Positions 1 to 9,335 are shown, counted from the first letter of the stretch. The stretch is 64,000 nucleotides of DNA from Streptomyces abyssomicinicus (GCF_008974245.1 NZ_BBZI01000009.1:300110-364109); one strand, 5' to 3'. Made by a program: numbers and translations. The notes: generated from the sequence alone by a model not told the origin.

Positions 1-183
1 GGAAGCGGCAGGAGCGGCAGAAGCGGGGGCGTCGGCGGAGTCCGGGGCGGAGGACTGCGCCGGAACCTTCACGGACGTCTCGTCCGGGGCACCGCCCTGG
101 GGCGGGACCGTGGGCTCCGGATCGGCGGCACGTTCCTTGCGCCCCTTTCCGAACGCGTTCCGCAGGAGAGAGAAGATGCCCAT
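1..183 (-). CDS. Hypothetical protein, 5' fragment
   Basis: Reading the minus strand from an ATG at 183 gives MGIFSLLRNAFGKGRKER, then an Ala/Pro/Ser-rich stretch that runs off the window edge, so only about 61 residues are visible. The short amphipathic start followed by a basic patch and a disordered linker resembles the N-terminus of some Streptomyces VWA-domain proteins, but that is from memory and no VWA domain is visible here. The gene is divergent from the PhoX gene and shares the 280-bp intergenic region with it. The function cannot be assigned from this fragment. Confidence 0.6.
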   Translation of the reverse strand, partial: MGIFSLLRNAFGKGRKERAADPEPTVPPQGGAPDETSVKVPAQSSAPDSADAPASAAPAAS

Positions 184-373
184 GTGTCGCTACCCTTCGG
201 AGGAGCTGAAGCCCGTCGAACACTGGCCTGGACGGACACGTAAGGTTAGCGGCCCCCTTCTGGCCGCCAGGTAAGGGGCGCACGCCCCGGTCCCCTGCCC
301 GCACCCGACCGGATGCATCCCATCGGGTGCACCCACGCCGCACGCGGGTTCGAGAGCCGTTTCGCTGCCCCCG

Positions 374-391
374 GTTCACCCCGCATTCACG
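374..391 (+). promoter_or_regulatory. PHO-box-like direct repeat upstream of phoX-type gene
   Basis: GTTCACC at 374-380 is followed 11 bp later by ATTCACG at 385-391. The Streptomyces PhoP operator is built of 11-bp direct repeat units with a GTTCACC-like core, so the spacing and core fit. It lies about 75 bp upstream of the GTG start of a PhoX-family phosphatase, the kind of gene expected in the PhoP regulon. The rest of 184-464 shows no gene and must hold the two divergent promoters. Confidence 0.5.
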
Positions 392-464
392 CGGACGATC
401 CGTTCCCGCACGTCTTCCTCCCTAGCGTCACGCCCACACCTAGGGCACAAGGGGAGAATCGAAC

Positions 465-2534
465 GTGCGCAAACTGCTGCCGCTCATCGGAACACCGTCC
501 CAAGCGCACCCCGGCGGCCGGTCCGCCCTGACCTGTCGCTTCCGTTGTGGTGACGCCTGCTTCCACGAGGTCCCGAACACCAGCGACAACGACTACATCG
601 GCGACATCGTGGCCGGTGCCGTCAGCCGCCGCTCGGTGATGCGCGCCGCGGCCGTGGTCACGGTCACCGCCGCGGCCGGTTCGGCCGCAGTGGTGGGCGG
701 CGCGCGCCCCGCGCAGGCCTCCGAGGCCGGCCGTGGACGGCCCGCGAAGCCGGACGGCGCCCGCGGCCTCCGCTTCACCCCGGTCGCGCCCAACACCGCC
801 GACCAGGTCACCGTTCCGGCCGGCTACGGGCAGAACGTGGTGATCCGCTGGGGCGAGCCGATCCTGCGCGGCGCCCCGGAGTTCGACCCGGAGAACCAGA
901 CCGCCGCCGCCCAGGCCGGTCAGTTCGGCTACAACAACGACTTCCTGGCGCTGCTCCCGCTGAAGGGCGAGCCGCACCGCCAGATCCTCGTCGCCAACCA
1001 CGAGTACACCGACGAGATCCTGATGTTCCGCGACTACGACGCCGCGAACCCGACCCGCGACCAGGTCGAGATCGCCTGGGCGGCGCACGGCCTGTCCGCC
1101 GTGGTCGTAGAGGAGGACCGCCGGACCGGGGCGCTGCGCCCCGTCCGCCGTCACCGCCTCAACCGCCGTGTCACCGCGACCACCGAGTTCCGCCTCACCG
1201 GCCCCGCGGCCGGCTCGGACCTGCTGAAGACCTCCGCCGACCCGACCGGCACCAGGGTGCTCGGCACCCTCAACAACTGCGCGGGCGGCACCACCCCGTG
1301 GGGCACCACGCTGCACGGCGAGGAGAACTTCAACCAGTACTTCGCCAACTCCAGTCGCACCACCGACTCCCGCTACGGCATCGGCACCGGCGCCACCGAG
1401 CGCAAGTGGGAGCGCTTCGACAAGCGTTTCGACGTCGCCCAGGAGCCGAACGAGGTCCACCGCTTCGGCTGGGTGGTCGAGTTCGACCCGTCCGACCCGC
1501 ACTCGACGCCGCGCAAGCGCACCGCGCTGGGCCGTTTCAAGCACGAGGCCGCGACCGTCAGCCTCACCGCCGACGGCCGCCCGGTCATCTACTCCGGCGA
1601 CGACGAGCGCTTCGACTACGTCTACAAGTTCGTCGGCTCCAAGCGGATGGCGAGGGGCAACTCCCGCGCGGCCCGGGAGCACAACCTCACGCTGCTCGAC
1701 GAGGGCACCCTCTACGTCGCCCGGTTCAAGGGTGACTCCCCGGTCGCCGAGTTCGACGGCACCGGAAAGCTCCCCTCGGACGGCGAGTTCGACGGCGGTG
1801 GCGAATGGATCCCGCTGGCCACCGCCACCGCCGACGGCGCGGTCTCGCACGTGCCGGGCATGACGGCCGAGGAGGTCTTCGTCTTCACGCGTCTGGCCGG
1901 TGACAAGCGCCAGGCGACCAAGATGGACCGCCCCGAGGACGTCGAACCCAACCCCCGCACCGGCAAGGTGTATGTGGCGCTCACCAACAACACCGACCGC
2001 GGCAAGACCAACAAGCCCGGTGCGGACGAGGCCAACCCGCGCAACCTCAACAAGCACGGCCAGGTCCTGGAGCTCACCGAGAAGCGTGACCGCCCCGACG
2101 CCCTCGAGTTCGCCTGGAAGCTGTTCCTGGTGGCGGGCGACCCGAGCGACCCGGCCACCTACTTCGCCGGTTTCCCCAAGGAGAAGGTCAGCCCCATCTC
2201 CTGCCCGGACAACGTGGCCTTCGATCCGCACGGCAACCTGTGGATCTCCACCGACGGCAACGCGCTGGGCAACCACGACGGCCTCTTCGGCGTCGCCGTC
2301 ACGGGTGACCGCCGGGGCGAGCTCAAGCAGTTCCTGACCGTGCCGAAGGGCGCGGAGACCTGCGGTCCGCTGGTGCAGGACCGCCGGGTGCTGGTCGCCG
2401 TCCAGCACCCGGGCGAGGTCGACGGGGCCGACGTGGCCAACCCGGCCTCGCAGTGGCCCGACGGTCCGGGCACGTACGTCCGGCCGGCCGTGGTCGCCGT
2501 GTGGCGTCAGGACGGCGGCGACATCGGGGTCTGA
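465..2534 (+). CDS. PhoX-family alkaline phosphatase, Tat-exported
   Basis: This 689-residue protein belongs to the PhoX/DUF839 family of calcium-dependent phosphatases that release phosphate from organic esters outside the cell. The GTG start at 465 has a GGGGAG ribosome site at 451-456. A twin-arginine motif (SRRSVMR, arginines 55-56) precedes a hydrophobic stretch and an AQA cleavage site near residue 85, so it should be exported folded by Tat. Family signatures visible are the CGDACFHEVPN box near residue 28, the NNCAGGTTPWGT/GEENFNQY block, the EDVEPNP block and CPDNVAFDPHGNLW near the C-terminus. A PHO-box-like repeat lies upstream, which points to induction by phosphate starvation. The family call is firm; the exact substrate is not known. 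Confidence 0.9.
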   Translation: MRKLLPLIGTPSQAHPGGRSALTCRFRCGDACFHEVPNTSDNDYIGDIVAGAVSRRSVMRAAAVVTVTAAAGSAAVVGGARPAQASEAGRGRPAKPDGARGLRFTPVAPNTADQVTVPAGYGQNVVIRWGEPILRGAPEFDPENQTAAAQAGQFGYNNDFLALLPLKGEPHRQILVANHEYTDEILMFRDYDAANPTRDQVEIAWAAHGLSAVVVEEDRRTGALRPVRRHRLNRRVTATTEFRLTGPAAGSDLLKTSADPTGTRVLGTLNNCAGGTTPWGTTLHGEENFNQYFANSSRTTDSRYGIGTGATERKWERFDKRFDVAQEPNEVHRFGWVVEFDPSDPHSTPRKRTALGRFKHEAATVSLTADGRPVIYSGDDERFDYVYKFVGSKRMARGNSRAAREHNLTLLDEGTLYVARFKGDSPVAEFDGTGKLPSDGEFDGGGEWIPLATATADGAVSHVPGMTAEEVFVFTRLAGDKRQATKMDRPEDVEPNPRTGKVYVALTNNTDRGKTNKPGADEANPRNLNKHGQVLELTEKRDRPDALEFAWKLFLVAGDPSDPATYFAGFPKEKVSPISCPDNVAFDPHGNLWISTDGNALGNHDGLFGVAVTGDRRGELKQFLTVPKGAETCGPLVQDRRVLVAVQHPGEVDGADVANPASQWPDGPGTYVRPAVVAVWRQDGGDIGV

Positions 2535-2556
2535 CGGCTCCTACGGGAGAGCCGTC
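2533..2556. terminator. Hairpin between convergent genes
   Basis: GACGGCTC at 2533-2540 pairs with GAGCCGTC at 2549-2556 around an 8-nt loop. The left arm starts within the phoX-type stop codon, and the hairpin abuts the end of the opposite-strand gene at 2557, so it probably serves both. Confidence 0.6.
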
Positions 2557-3606
2557 TCACCGGTGGAGGGTGAGGGTCACCAGCAGCGCGCGGTGGTCCG
2601 AGCCCTCCATCGCGAGGAACCGCGCGTCGCGCGCGGTGAAGTCCGCCGAGACCAGCACGTGGTCGATCTGCACGCCCGGCACCGGCCGGCCGGTCACCGG
2701 CCAGCTGGCCGTCCGGGCGGCCCCGGCCAGGGCGGCCGCGTCGGCCAGCCCGCCGTCGTCCAGGAGGCGGCGGAAGGCGGCGTGGTCGCGGGAGGCGTTG
2801 AAGTCGCCCGCGAGGATCACGGGGGTGTCCTCACCGGCGGCTCCGGCGTCGCCGGCCGGGCCGTGGGCCCGTGCCCAGCGGCGCAGGCCCTCCAGCTCCT
2901 CCCGCCACGCGCCGAGCCGGCCGGGCGTCGGCGGCGCGGGGTGGGCGAGCTGGAGGCGCATCCGGTGGCCGTCCACCTCGGCGACGGCCCCGGGCTGGCC
3001 CATCTCCGCGGGCACCGGGTCGGCCGGGGCCAGCGGCAGCCGGGAGACGATGACCGAACCGGCGGGGCCCTCGCCCTCCACGGCACGGACGTACGGGTGG
3101 GTCCCGGCGACGGCGGAGGTCAGCGTCTCCAGACAGGCCGGGTCGCACTCCTGGACGAAGACCAGGTCCGGGCGCTCCCGGCGGACCGTCTCCACCACGG
3201 CGCCGACCGCCCGGCCGAACTGGACGTTCGCGGTGAGCACGCGCAGCCCGGCGACCGGAGAGCCCTCGACGGGACGGTCGTCGCCCGGCGGGACGGTGTA
3301 CCAGGTGAGGAGCGCGGCCAGGCCCGCTCCCCAGGCCACCAGGACGGGGCGGCGGGCGGCCAGCGCGCAGAGCAGACCCAGCCCGGCCGGCACCAGCAGC
3401 CAGGGCAGGAAGGCGAGCAGCTGGGGCACGGGCGTGGGGCCGTCGGCGTCGGCGACGCGGAAGGCGGTCACCGCCGTGGCCCCGGTCAGCAGCGCGGCGG
3501 CGCCCCAGGCGGCCACGGTGCGGGCGGGGCTCCGGCGCCGGGACGCCGCCGCGGGCTCCCGCTGCTGCTCCTGCTCGGTGGCGGCCACCCCCTCATCGTG
3601 CCCCAC
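2557..3606 (-). CDS. Membrane endonuclease/exonuclease/phosphatase-family protein
   Basis: An N-terminal region with three predicted membrane segments (from TVAAWGAAALLTG to LLTWYTV) is followed by an endonuclease/exonuclease/phosphatase fold. Visible catalytic-type motifs are ANVQFG, VFVQECD, LAGDFNAS, QIDHVLVS and GSDHRALLV, in the right order for metal-dependent phosphodiester hydrolysis. The active domain would face outside. I chose the GTG at 3606 (VGHDEG) because the upstream in-frame stretch to another GTG at 3759 is low-complexity and runs into the promoter region of the next gene; neither start has a good ribosome site. The substrate (nucleic acid, phospholipid or inositol phosphate) cannot be told. 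Confidence 0.8.
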   Translation of the reverse strand: MGHDEGVAATEQEQQREPAAASRRRSPARTVAAWGAAALLTGATAVTAFRVADADGPTPVPQLLAFLPWLLVPAGLGLLCALAARRPVLVAWGAGLAALLTWYTVPPGDDRPVEGSPVAGLRVLTANVQFGRAVGAVVETVRRERPDLVFVQECDPACLETLTSAVAGTHPYVRAVEGEGPAGSVIVSRLPLAPADPVPAEMGQPGAVAEVDGHRMRLQLAHPAPPTPGRLGAWREELEGLRRWARAHGPAGDAGAAGEDTPVILAGDFNASRDHAAFRRLLDDGGLADAAALAGAARTASWPVTGRPVPGVQIDHVLVSADFTARDARFLAMEGSDHRALLVTLTLHR

Positions 3607-3864
3607 GGAGGCCGGGCGGGGGGGTGGATCCCCCGGACGGGTGGCGGCCCGTACGCCGGTCCCGGACGCCGGTCCCGACGCCGGTCCCCGGCCGGAAACC
3701 GCCCTCGGTGTTTTTCGCCCCCTTGGAACGTGGAACGCGTCCCGGGAGTATTCGGTCACAGATACCCAGGCAGGGTTGCGGCTTATTACCGACGGGTAGC
3801 ATCATCGTTGTTACTTGCCGGTAGACCGCCGGAATCCGCTACCTGATCCCTTACGGAGCCGTCG

Positions 3865-5685
3865 ATGGGGCACTACAAGTCGAATCTCCGCGACATCGAG
3901 TTCAACCTCTTCGAGGTTCTCGGGCGCGACAAGCTGTACGGCACCGGCCCGTTCGCGGAGATGGACGTCGACACCGCCCGCAGCATTCTCGAAGAGGTCA
4001 CCCGCCTCGCCGAGAACGAGCTGGCCGAGTCCTTCGCCGACGCGGACCGCAACCCGCCGGTGTTCGACCCCACCACCAACACCGCGCCCGTCCCGGCGTC
4101 CTTCAAGAAGAGCTACCAGGCCTTCATGGACTCCGAGTACTGGCGCCTCGGCCTGCCCGAGGAGATCGGCGGCACCCCCGCGCCGCGCTCCCTGATCTGG
4201 TCCTACGCGGAGCTGCTGCTCGGCGCCAACCCGGCCATCTGGATGTACGCCTCCGGCCCGGCCTTCGCCGGCGTCCTCTTCGACGAGGGCAACGACGTCC
4301 AGAAGAAGATCGCGCAGATCGCCGTCGAGCGTCAGTGGGGCGCCACCATGGTGCTCACCGAGCCCGACGCCGGTTCGGACGTCGGCGCCGGCCGCACCAA
4401 GGCGGTCCAGCAGGAGGACGGCTCCTGGCACATCGAGGGCGTGAAGCGCTTCATCACGTCCGGTGAGCACGACATGTCGGAGAACATCCTCCACTACGTG
4501 CTGGCGCGCCCCGAGGGCGCCGGTCCCGGCACCAAGGGCCTGTCCCTGTTCCTCGTCCCGAAGTACGAGTTCGACTTCGAGACCGGCGAGCTGGGCGAGC
4601 GCAACGGCGTCTACGCCACCAACGTCGAGCACAAGATGGGCCTCAAGGCCTCCAACACGTGCGAGATGACCTTCGGCGACCAGCACCCCGCCAAGGGCTG
4701 GCTGATCGGCGACAAGCACGACGGCATCCGCCAGATGTTCCTCATCATCGAGTTCGCCCGCATGATGGTCGGCACGAAGGCGATCTCCACCCTCTCCACC
4801 GGCTACCTCAACGCGCTGGAGTACGCCAAGGAGCGCGTCCAGGGCAACGACCTGGCCGGCGGCAAGGGCTCCCCGAAGGTCACCGTCACCCACCACCCCG
4901 ACGTGCGCCGCTCGCTGCTCACCCAGAAGGCGTACGCCGAGGGCATGCGCGCCCTGGTGACGTACACCGCCTCCGTGCAGGACGCCATCCAGGTCAAGGA
5001 GGCGAACGGCGAGGACTCCTCCGCCGAGCACGCCCTCAACGACCTGCTGCTCCCGATCGTCAAGGGCTACGGCTCCGAGAAGGGCTACGAGCAGCTCGCC
5101 CAGTCGCTCCAGACCTTCGGCGGCTCGGGCTTCCTGCAGGAGTACCCGATCGAGCAGTACATCCGGGACTCCAAGATCGACACCCTCTACGAGGGCACCA
5201 CGGCGATCCAGGGCCAGGACTTCTTCTTCCGGAAGATCGTCCGCACCGGCGGCGCCCCGCTGACCGCGATCGCCGAGGAGATCAAGTCCTTCATCGGCCA
5301 GAACATCGGCGGCGACGAGCTGGCCGCCGCCCGCGAGCAGCTCGGCCGCGCGGCCGGCGAGCTCGAGGCGATCGTCGGGCAGATGCTGACCGACCTGATG
5401 GCCTCCCAGGAGGACGTCAAGAACATCTACAAGGTCGGCCTCAACACCACCGGCCTGCTGATGGCCGCCGGCGACGTGATCGTCGGCCACCTGCTGCTCA
5501 AGGGCGCGGCCGTGGCCGTCGAGAAGCTCCAGACGGCCACCGGCAAGGACGTGGCGTTCTACACCGGCAAGATCGCGGCGGCGAAGTTCTTCGCCAAGAC
5601 CGTCCTGCCGGGCGTCACCCTCGCCCGCAAGGTCGCGCAGAACGTCGACCTGGAGATCATGGAGCTGCCCGAAGAGGCGTTCTGA
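3865..5685 (+). CDS. Acyl-CoA dehydrogenase, FadE5-type
   Basis: This 606-residue flavoprotein catalyses the first, FAD-dependent step of fatty acid beta-oxidation. It resembles mycobacterial FadE5 along its whole length, starting with HYKSNLRDIEFNLFEVL and including MVLTEPDAGSDVGA, GVKRFITSGEHD, NVEHKMGLKAS and the C-terminal extension typical of this long (about 610 residue) subfamily. The catalytic-base position is in TLYEGTTAIQ (Glu443). The ATG at 3865 has ACGGAG upstream. It is monocistronic, bounded downstream by a strong hairpin. Members of this subfamily are described as accepting acyl chains of broad length; the specificity here is inferred. Confidence 0.93.
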   Translation: MGHYKSNLRDIEFNLFEVLGRDKLYGTGPFAEMDVDTARSILEEVTRLAENELAESFADADRNPPVFDPTTNTAPVPASFKKSYQAFMDSEYWRLGLPEEIGGTPAPRSLIWSYAELLLGANPAIWMYASGPAFAGVLFDEGNDVQKKIAQIAVERQWGATMVLTEPDAGSDVGAGRTKAVQQEDGSWHIEGVKRFITSGEHDMSENILHYVLARPEGAGPGTKGLSLFLVPKYEFDFETGELGERNGVYATNVEHKMGLKASNTCEMTFGDQHPAKGWLIGDKHDGIRQMFLIIEFARMMVGTKAISTLSTGYLNALEYAKERVQGNDLAGGKGSPKVTVTHHPDVRRSLLTQKAYAEGMRALVTYTASVQDAIQVKEANGEDSSAEHALNDLLLPIVKGYGSEKGYEQLAQSLQTFGGSGFLQEYPIEQYIRDSKIDTLYEGTTAIQGQDFFFRKIVRTGGAPLTAIAEEIKSFIGQNIGGDELAAAREQLGRAAGELEAIVGQMLTDLMASQEDVKNIYKVGLNTTGLLMAAGDVIVGHLLLKGAAVAVEKLQTATGKDVAFYTGKIAAAKFFAKTVLPGVTLARKVAQNVDLEIMELPEEAF

Positions 5686-5723
5686 TCCTGGTCTCCCCCA
5701 GGTCCCCCGAGCGGTTCGGGATG

Positions 5724-5765
5724 CGGCAGGGCGGGGCGGTGCTTCGGCGCCGCCCCGCCCTGCCG
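5724..5765 (+). terminator. Strong UUCG-loop terminator after acyl-CoA dehydrogenase
   Basis: A 19-bp near-perfect stem (5724-5742 with 5747-5765) closes on a TTCG tetraloop, a very stable hairpin 38 bp after the stop codon. Confidence 0.85.
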
Positions 5766-5800
5766 TTCGGCGCTCCCCGGCTGGATCTAGGCTGACTCCC

Positions 5801-7096
5801 ATGAGCGCACCAACCCGCTTCGACCGCGGCCACACCGACGACCTCATGTCCTACCTGGCGGCCTCCCCGTCGCCGTACCACGCGGTGGCCAACGCCGCCG
5901 AGAAGCTGCGGGAGGCAGGCTTCCGGCCGCTGTCGGAGACGGACGCCTGGGACGCCTCGGCCGGCGGGTGCTACGTGATCCGCGGCGGCGCGCTGATCGC
6001 CTGGTACGTCCCGGAGGGCGCCGCCCCGCACACCCCCTTCCGCATCGTCGGCGCCCACACCGACTCGCCCAACCTGCGGGTCAAGCCCCTCCCGGACAGC
6101 GGCGCGCACGGCTGGCGGCAGGTGGCGGTCGAGATCTACGGCGGCCCGCTCCTCAACTCCTGGCTCGACCGCGACCTGGGCCTGGCCGGCCGGCTCACCC
6201 TGCGTGACGGATCCGAGCGGCTGGTGAACGTGGACCGTCCGCTGCTGCGCGTGCCGCAGCTCGCCGTCCACATGGACCGCTCGATCCACGCCGACGGCCT
6301 CAAGCTCGACCAGCAGCGCCACATGCAGCCCGTCTGGGGCCTGGGCGACGACGTCAGCGAGGGCGACCTGATCGCCTTCCTGGAGAACGAGGCCGGTCTC
6401 GAGCGCGGCTCGGCCGTCGGCTGGGACCTGATGGTCCACTCCGTGGAGGCCCCCGCCTACCTGGGCCGCGACCGCGAACTGGTGGCGGGCCCGCGGATGG
6501 ACAACCTGCTCTCGGTGCACGCCGGCACCGCCGCGCTGGCCGCCGTGGCCGCCCGGGGCGACCTGACGCACATCCCCGTGCTGGCCGCCTTCGACCACGA
6601 GGAGACCGGCTCGCAGTCCGACACCGGGGCCGACGGCCCGCTGCTCGGCACCGTGCTGGAGCGCTCGGTGCTGGCCCGCGGCGGCAGCCTGGAGGACCGG
6701 GCACGCGCCCTCGCCGGCACCGTCTGCCTCTCCTCCGACACCGGCCACGCGGTGCACCCCAACTACGCCGAGCGCCACGACCCGACGCACCACCCGCGCG
6801 CGGGCGGCGGGCCCATCCTCAAGGTGAACGTCAACAACCGCTACGCCACGGACGGTTCGGGCCGCGCGGTGTTCGTGGCGGCCTGCGAGCGGGCCGGCGT
6901 GCCGTACCAGTCCTTCGTGTCCAACAACTCGATGCCCTGCGGCACCACCATCGGCCCGATCACCGCGGCCCGGCACGGCATCCGCACCGTGGACATCGGC
7001 GTGGCCATCCTGTCGATGCACAGCGCCCGCGAACTCTGCGCCGCCGACGACCCGTTCCTGCTCGCCAACGCGCTGGCGGCGTTCCTCGAGGGCTGA
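5801..7096 (+). CDS. M18 family aminopeptidase
   Basis: This 431-residue cytosolic zinc metallopeptidase removes N-terminal residues, typically acidic or neutral ones, from peptides. Metal and catalytic motifs of the M18 family are visible: GAHTDSPNLRVKP (metal His and catalytic Asp), RMDNLLS, AFDHEETGSQSDTGADG (Glu-Glu), LSSDTGHAVHPNY and SMHSARE near the C-terminus (metal His). The length fits the family. It starts at ATG 5801 and has no signal peptide. It is followed 80 bp later by a small membrane-protein gene on the same strand. Confidence 0.92.
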   Translation: MSAPTRFDRGHTDDLMSYLAASPSPYHAVANAAEKLREAGFRPLSETDAWDASAGGCYVIRGGALIAWYVPEGAAPHTPFRIVGAHTDSPNLRVKPLPDSGAHGWRQVAVEIYGGPLLNSWLDRDLGLAGRLTLRDGSERLVNVDRPLLRVPQLAVHMDRSIHADGLKLDQQRHMQPVWGLGDDVSEGDLIAFLENEAGLERGSAVGWDLMVHSVEAPAYLGRDRELVAGPRMDNLLSVHAGTAALAAVAARGDLTHIPVLAAFDHEETGSQSDTGADGPLLGTVLERSVLARGGSLEDRARALAGTVCLSSDTGHAVHPNYAERHDPTHHPRAGGGPILKVNVNNRYATDGSGRAVFVAACERAGVPYQSFVSNNSMPCGTTIGPITAARHGIRTVDIGVAILSMHSARELCAADDPFLLANALAAFLEG

Positions 7097-7176
7097 CGGG
7101 GCCTGAACGACACATGGGCGGCACCCGCCCGGGTATCCGGAGTTGACGAAGAATCCTCACGAGAGAGGAACAACTC

Positions 7177-7398
7177 ATGGGCCTGGGCGGATGCATCGTC
7201 CTGATCGGGGTGGGAGCGATCCTCACCTTCGCCACGGACTGGGAGATGAGCGGCGTCAACGTCGACCTGGTCGGCATCATCCTGATGCTGGTCGGCCTCA
7301 TCGGAGTGGCGACCTTCACCAGCATCGCGCGGCGCCGCCGCGTGGTCATGCCGCCGACGACCCCGGTCGTCGAGGAGGAGCCCCGCCGTCACTACTGA
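7177..7398 (+). CDS. DUF6458 small membrane protein
   Basis: This 73-residue protein has two hydrophobic segments (GGCIVLIGVGAILTFAT and VGIILMLVGLIGVATFTSI) joined by a short WEMSGVNVDLV loop, then a basic RRRR patch and a Pro/Glu tail. This layout matches the DUF6458 family of actinobacterial small membrane proteins; no function is known. The ATG has GAGAGGAAC upstream. Its stop codon begins a 10-bp tandem duplication. Confidence 0.85.
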   Translation: MGLGGCIVLIGVGAILTFATDWEMSGVNVDLVGIILMLVGLIGVATFTSIARRRRVVMPPTTPVVEEEPRRHY

Positions 7399-7415
7399 CA
7401 GGACCTGACAGGACC
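7396..7415 (+). repeat. 10-bp tandem duplication containing the stop codon
   Basis: TGACAGGACC occurs twice in a row. The first TGA is the stop of the DUF6458 gene; the second TGA is one frame over because the unit is 10 bp. Confidence 0.9.
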
Positions 7416-7432
7416 GGCAAGGGCCTGTCAGG
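7404..7432 (+). terminator. Hairpin after DUF6458 gene
   Basis: CCTGACAGG at 7404-7412 pairs with CCTGTCAGG at 7424-7432 around an 11-nt loop, just after the stop codon. Confidence 0.55.
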
Positions 7433-7470
7433 ACCTGACGGGGCTCCCCGGCGACGGACGCGTCGTACGC

Positions 7471-7520
7471 GACGTACGCGACGTACGCGACGTACGCGTC
7501 GTCACGCGTCGTCACGCGTC
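7471..7520. repeat. Short tandem repeats at the 3' end of the NHL/thioredoxin gene
   Basis: The 9-bp unit GACGTACGC is present three times (7471-7497), then the 10-bp unit GTCACGCGTC twice (7501-7520). The second 10-bp copy contains the TCA (TGA on the minus strand) stop of the NHL/thioredoxin gene at 7512-7514. Confidence 0.9.
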
Positions 7521-9335
7521 CAGGCCGGCCAGCACCAGCGGCAGACGGGTCGCCCCGTCGGCCGTGAGACGGACCGGGACGCCCCAGTCCTGCTGGTGCA
7601 CATGGCAGGCGGGGTACTCGTTCGCCGGGTCGTCGTCGCAGGACGCGGCCATCGCGGAGACGTGGAGCACGCCCTCCGCCACGTCCGGGTTCAGCTCCAG
7701 CGCACGGCCCAGGTCGGTGTCCGCGCCCTCGCCCGCGAGCAACAGCTCCGGCGGGGTGGAGGAGACCAGCAGACGGGTCGACGGCCCGTAGCGGGTGTCC
7801 AGCTTCTGGCCCGCGGGCGCCTGGAAGATGACGTCGAGTTCCAGCCGTCCCGGAGCCACCTCGGTCGCCGCACGCTGCGTACGGTGCGCCACCGACTCCA
7901 CCCGCACCGCCTCTTCCGGCAGCCGCAGCCGGGTCAGCCGGTGCCGGGCCGACTCGACGACCACGATGTCCTCGCCGGCCAGTACCGCGTCGCTGGGCTC
8001 GCGCAGATCGGTGGCGAGCGTGGTCACCTCGCCGGTGGCGGGGTCGAAGCGGCGCAGGGCGTGGTTGTAGGTGTCGCTGACCGCGACCGAGCCGTCGGGC
8101 AGCGGGGTGACGCCCAGCGGGTGCTGGAGCAGCGCCTGCCCGGCCTCGCCGTCGCGGTGCCCGAAGTCGAAGAGCCCGGTGCCGACCGCGGTGCGCACGG
8201 CGCCGTCCTTCTCCACCCAGCGCAGCGCGCTGGTCTCGGAGTCCGCGAGCCACAGCCGCTCGCCGTCGGTGGAGACCGCGAGTCCGGAGGGCTGCGCGAA
8301 CCACGCCTCACGGCCGGGTCCGTCGACCAGGCCCTCGTTGGTGGTGCCGGCGGTCACCTCGACCGTGCCGGCCGCCGGGTCCCACGCCCAGAGCTGGTGG
8401 ACGCCGGCCATGGCGATCCACACCTTGCCCTGCCAGTGGGCGACGTCCCACGGCGAGGAGAGGCTGACCTCGCGGGCCGCACCCTCGGTGGGCTCGCCCT
8501 GCATCCACTGCCGGCCGGTGCCGGCCACCGTGGTCACCTCGCCGGTGGCCAGGTCCAGGCGGCGCAGCGCGTGGTTGACCGTGTCCGCGACGACCACGGT
8601 GGTGTCGTCCAGCAGCGCGAGGCCCTGCGGCTCGCTGAACAGGGCGATCGCCGCGTCCCCGTCGGCCAGGCCCCGCGAACCGCCGCCGATCCGGCGCACG
8701 ACCGTCTCGCCGTCCGCCTCCAGCTCCACCAGCTGGTGCCGGGTGGTGTCGCTGACCAGGAAGTTCCCGCTCGGCAGGAGCAGCGCCTTGCCCGGGAAGC
8801 GGAGGGTGGTGGGCTCCGGCTCCGGCGGCACGTAGGGGCCGTCGCCGCGGCGCAGGGTGCCCTTCGCCTCGTGCTCGGCCTCCAGCTCCTCCACCAGCTT
8901 CTCGATGGCGTGCGCGTGGCCCTCACCGGCGTGCTGGGCGACGACGTAGCCCTCGGGGTCGATCACGACCAGCGTCGGCCAGGCACGGACCGCGTACTGC
9001 TTCCAGGTGGCCAGCTCCGGGTCGTCCAGCACCGGGTGCTCCACGCCGTACCGCTCGACCGCGTCGACCACGGCCTGGTGCTCCGCCTCGTGGACGAACT
9101 TCGGCGAGTGCACGCCGATGATCACCAGGGTGTCCCGGTGCTTCTCCTCCAGCTCCCGCAGCTCGTCCAGGACGTGCAGGCAGTTCACGCAGCAGAAGGT
9201 CCAGAAGTCGAGGACGACGATGCGTCCTCGCAGGTCGGCGAGGGTGTACTGCTTACCGCCCGTGTTCAGCCAGCCACCCTTGCCGATCAGCTCGGGGGCG
9301 CGGACGCGGGCGCGACGGGGCGCGGAGTCGTTCAT
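7512..9335 (-). CDS. NHL-repeat protein with N-terminal thioredoxin domain
   Basis: This 607-residue protein has a TlpA/thioredoxin-like domain in roughly the first 160 residues (VLDFWTFCCVNCLHVLDEL, in which CCVNC supplies the redox cysteines) and NHL-type beta-propeller repeats after it (for example GNFLVSDTTRHQLVEL, TTVVVADTVNHALRRLDL and GSVAVSDTYNHALRRFD). It is like the metazoan NHLRC2 arrangement. No signal peptide is present, so it is probably cytosolic. Family members are thought to be thiol oxidoreductases or scaffolds; the partner is unknown. It is divergent from the LURP-one-related gene. Confidence 0.9.
   Translation of the reverse strand: MNDSAPRRARVRAPELIGKGGWLNTGGKQYTLADLRGRIVVLDFWTFCCVNCLHVLDELRELEEKHRDTLVIIGVHSPKFVHEAEHQAVVDAVERYGVEHPVLDDPELATWKQYAVRAWPTLVVIDPEGYVVAQHAGEGHAHAIEKLVEELEAEHEAKGTLRRGDGPYVPPEPEPTTLRFPGKALLLPSGNFLVSDTTRHQLVELEADGETVVRRIGGGSRGLADGDAAIALFSEPQGLALLDDTTVVVADTVNHALRRLDLATGEVTTVAGTGRQWMQGEPTEGAAREVSLSSPWDVAHWQGKVWIAMAGVHQLWAWDPAAGTVEVTAGTTNEGLVDGPGREAWFAQPSGLAVSTDGERLWLADSETSALRWVEKDGAVRTAVGTGLFDFGHRDGEAGQALLQHPLGVTPLPDGSVAVSDTYNHALRRFDPATGEVTTLATDLREPSDAVLAGEDIVVVESARHRLTRLRLPEEAVRVESVAHRTQRAATEVAPGRLELDVIFQAPAGQKLDTRYGPSTRLLVSSTPPELLLAGEGADTDLGRALELNPDVAEGVLHVSAMAASCDDDPANEYPACHVHQQDWGVPVRLTADGATRLPLVLAGLDA

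Noticed and set aside
387..2408. 673-codon open frame antisense to the PhoX-type gene
   Set aside because: It is a GC-rich shadow frame with Val/Leu/Gly/Arg bias; the plus-strand PhoX protein explains the region.
3811..5847. 678-codon open frame antisense to the acyl-CoA dehydrogenase
   Set aside because: The opposite strand matches FadE5 along its full length and codon use supports it.
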